Assembly (NCBI GenBank): GCA_003695135.1
Contig: RFIR01000460.1
Span: 1 to 5,489 of the forward strand
Direction: 5' to 3'
Source of the DNA: Alphaproteobacteria bacterium
GTDB taxonomy: Bacteria; Pseudomonadota; Alphaproteobacteria; Rhodobacterales; Rhodobacteraceae
DNA length: 5,489 bases
Below the pieces are notes generated by a model. That model did not search any database, was not told where the DNA came from, and saw nothing but the letters and a program-made list of their open reading frames with translations. A program made the position numbers and the translations under genes. Of the stretch, positions 5,316 through 5,489 are shown in pieces; position 1 is the stretch's first letter; each line of letters starts with the position of its first letter.

Positions 5316-5489
5316 GACCCACCCGGCCGGTGCGCGGCAAAGCGGATGCGGACATAATCGGCCCACCACTGCCCGTCGGCGTCGCGCAATACCGGCGCCA
5401 GCAATGCGGCGCAGTCGGCGGCAAGCCCGGGCCGCTCCTCCTCGGGCAGGCGGGCGAGCACCGGCGCGGCCAGGGTGGCGAGCCAGGCC
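5312..5489 (-). CDS. C-terminus of a probable SAM-dependent methyltransferase, partial
   Basis: Fifty-eight codons of an open minus-strand frame run from the window edge (first full codon at 5488) to a TGA at 5314-5312. The peptide starts AWLATLAAPVLARLPEEERP and ends with GQWWADYVRIRFAAHRP plus a short tail. The pattern LPEEER, an Ala-rich helix, then DG-x-W-x-DY-x-R-x-RF-x-A resembles the C-terminus of trans-aconitate/BioC-like class I methyltransferases, but no SAM-binding motif is within the window, so the family is tentative. That it is coding is supported by the ATGA overlap with the DUF2155 start and by GC-ending codons. It is probably the upstream member of a two-gene unit with the DUF2155 gene. 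Confidence 0.55.
   Translation of the reverse strand, partial: AWLATLAAPVLARLPEEERPGLAADCAALLAPVLRDADGQWWADYVRIRFAAHRPGGS

Noticed and set aside
4212..5357. A 381-codon plus-strand open frame crossing aat and the antisense of DUF2155.
   Set aside because: It is out of frame with aat over the whole aat length and antisense to the DUF2155 gene beyond it. The composition is Arg/Pro/Ala-rich with no domain.
5316..5369. An upstream ATG for the DUF2155 gene adding 18 residues.
   Set aside because: It would place a charged, Cys/Pro-containing segment before the signal peptide and overlap the upstream gene by 58 bases; the ATGA junction at 5315 is a more natural start.
2899..5424. An 841-codon open frame on the minus strand antisense to accC and aat.
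   Set aside because: It runs antisense to two well-identified enzymes, lacks any recognisable domain, is rich in Arg/Gly/Ala/Pro/His/Asp as expected of antisense GC-rich codons, and clashes with the DUF2155 frame. It is a by-product of GC codon bias.

Overview
The window is strongly GC-rich, densely coding chromosomal DNA. Its gene order and protein signatures point to an alphaproteobacterium, most likely of the Rhodobacterales/Paracoccaceae. The pointers are the accB-accC-aat order, a convergent DUF2155 gene, an EAMKTMN biotin motif and GC-ending codons. This placement is inferred from remembered family patterns, not from a database search.

Layout from left to right. (1) Positions 1-1302, plus strand: an M48 (BepA/YfgC-like) periplasmic zinc metalloprotease with C-terminal TPR repeats, whose 5' end is cut by the window edge. 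(2) 1399-2163, plus: an exported DsbA-family thiol oxidoreductase (CPYC) with an ScsC-like N-terminal helical domain. (3) A 131-base gap with a small GC hairpin and the only AT-richer, promoter-like patch there. (4) 2295-2795 accB and 2803-4146 accC, the biotin carrier and biotin carboxylase of acetyl-CoA carboxylase, 7 bases apart. (5) 4231-4887 aat, leucyl/phenylalanyl-tRNA-protein transferase of the N-degron pathway. (6) On the minus strand, 5315-4818, an exported DUF2155 protein. Its 3' end overlaps the 3' end of aat by 70 bases, and its start overlaps by 4 bases (ATGA) the stop of a partial gene (5489-5312), probably the C-terminus of a SAM-dependent methyltransferase.

Two themes link the genes. 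The M48 protease and the DsbA-like protein are both envelope quality-control factors. accB and accC make up the carboxylation half-reaction that commits carbon to fatty acid synthesis; accA and accD are not in the window. Aat tags proteins with N-terminal Lys/Arg for ClpS/ClpAP.

No new defence system, mobile element, CRISPR array, tRNA or rRNA is visible. This is mostly an ordinary housekeeping neighbourhood. The most unusual structure is the tail-to-tail aat/DUF2155 overlap: the C-terminal motifs QLSTQTS-stop of Aat and YDVWVLSC of the DUF2155 protein are written on opposite strands of the same roughly 30 bases, with wobble positions facing each other.
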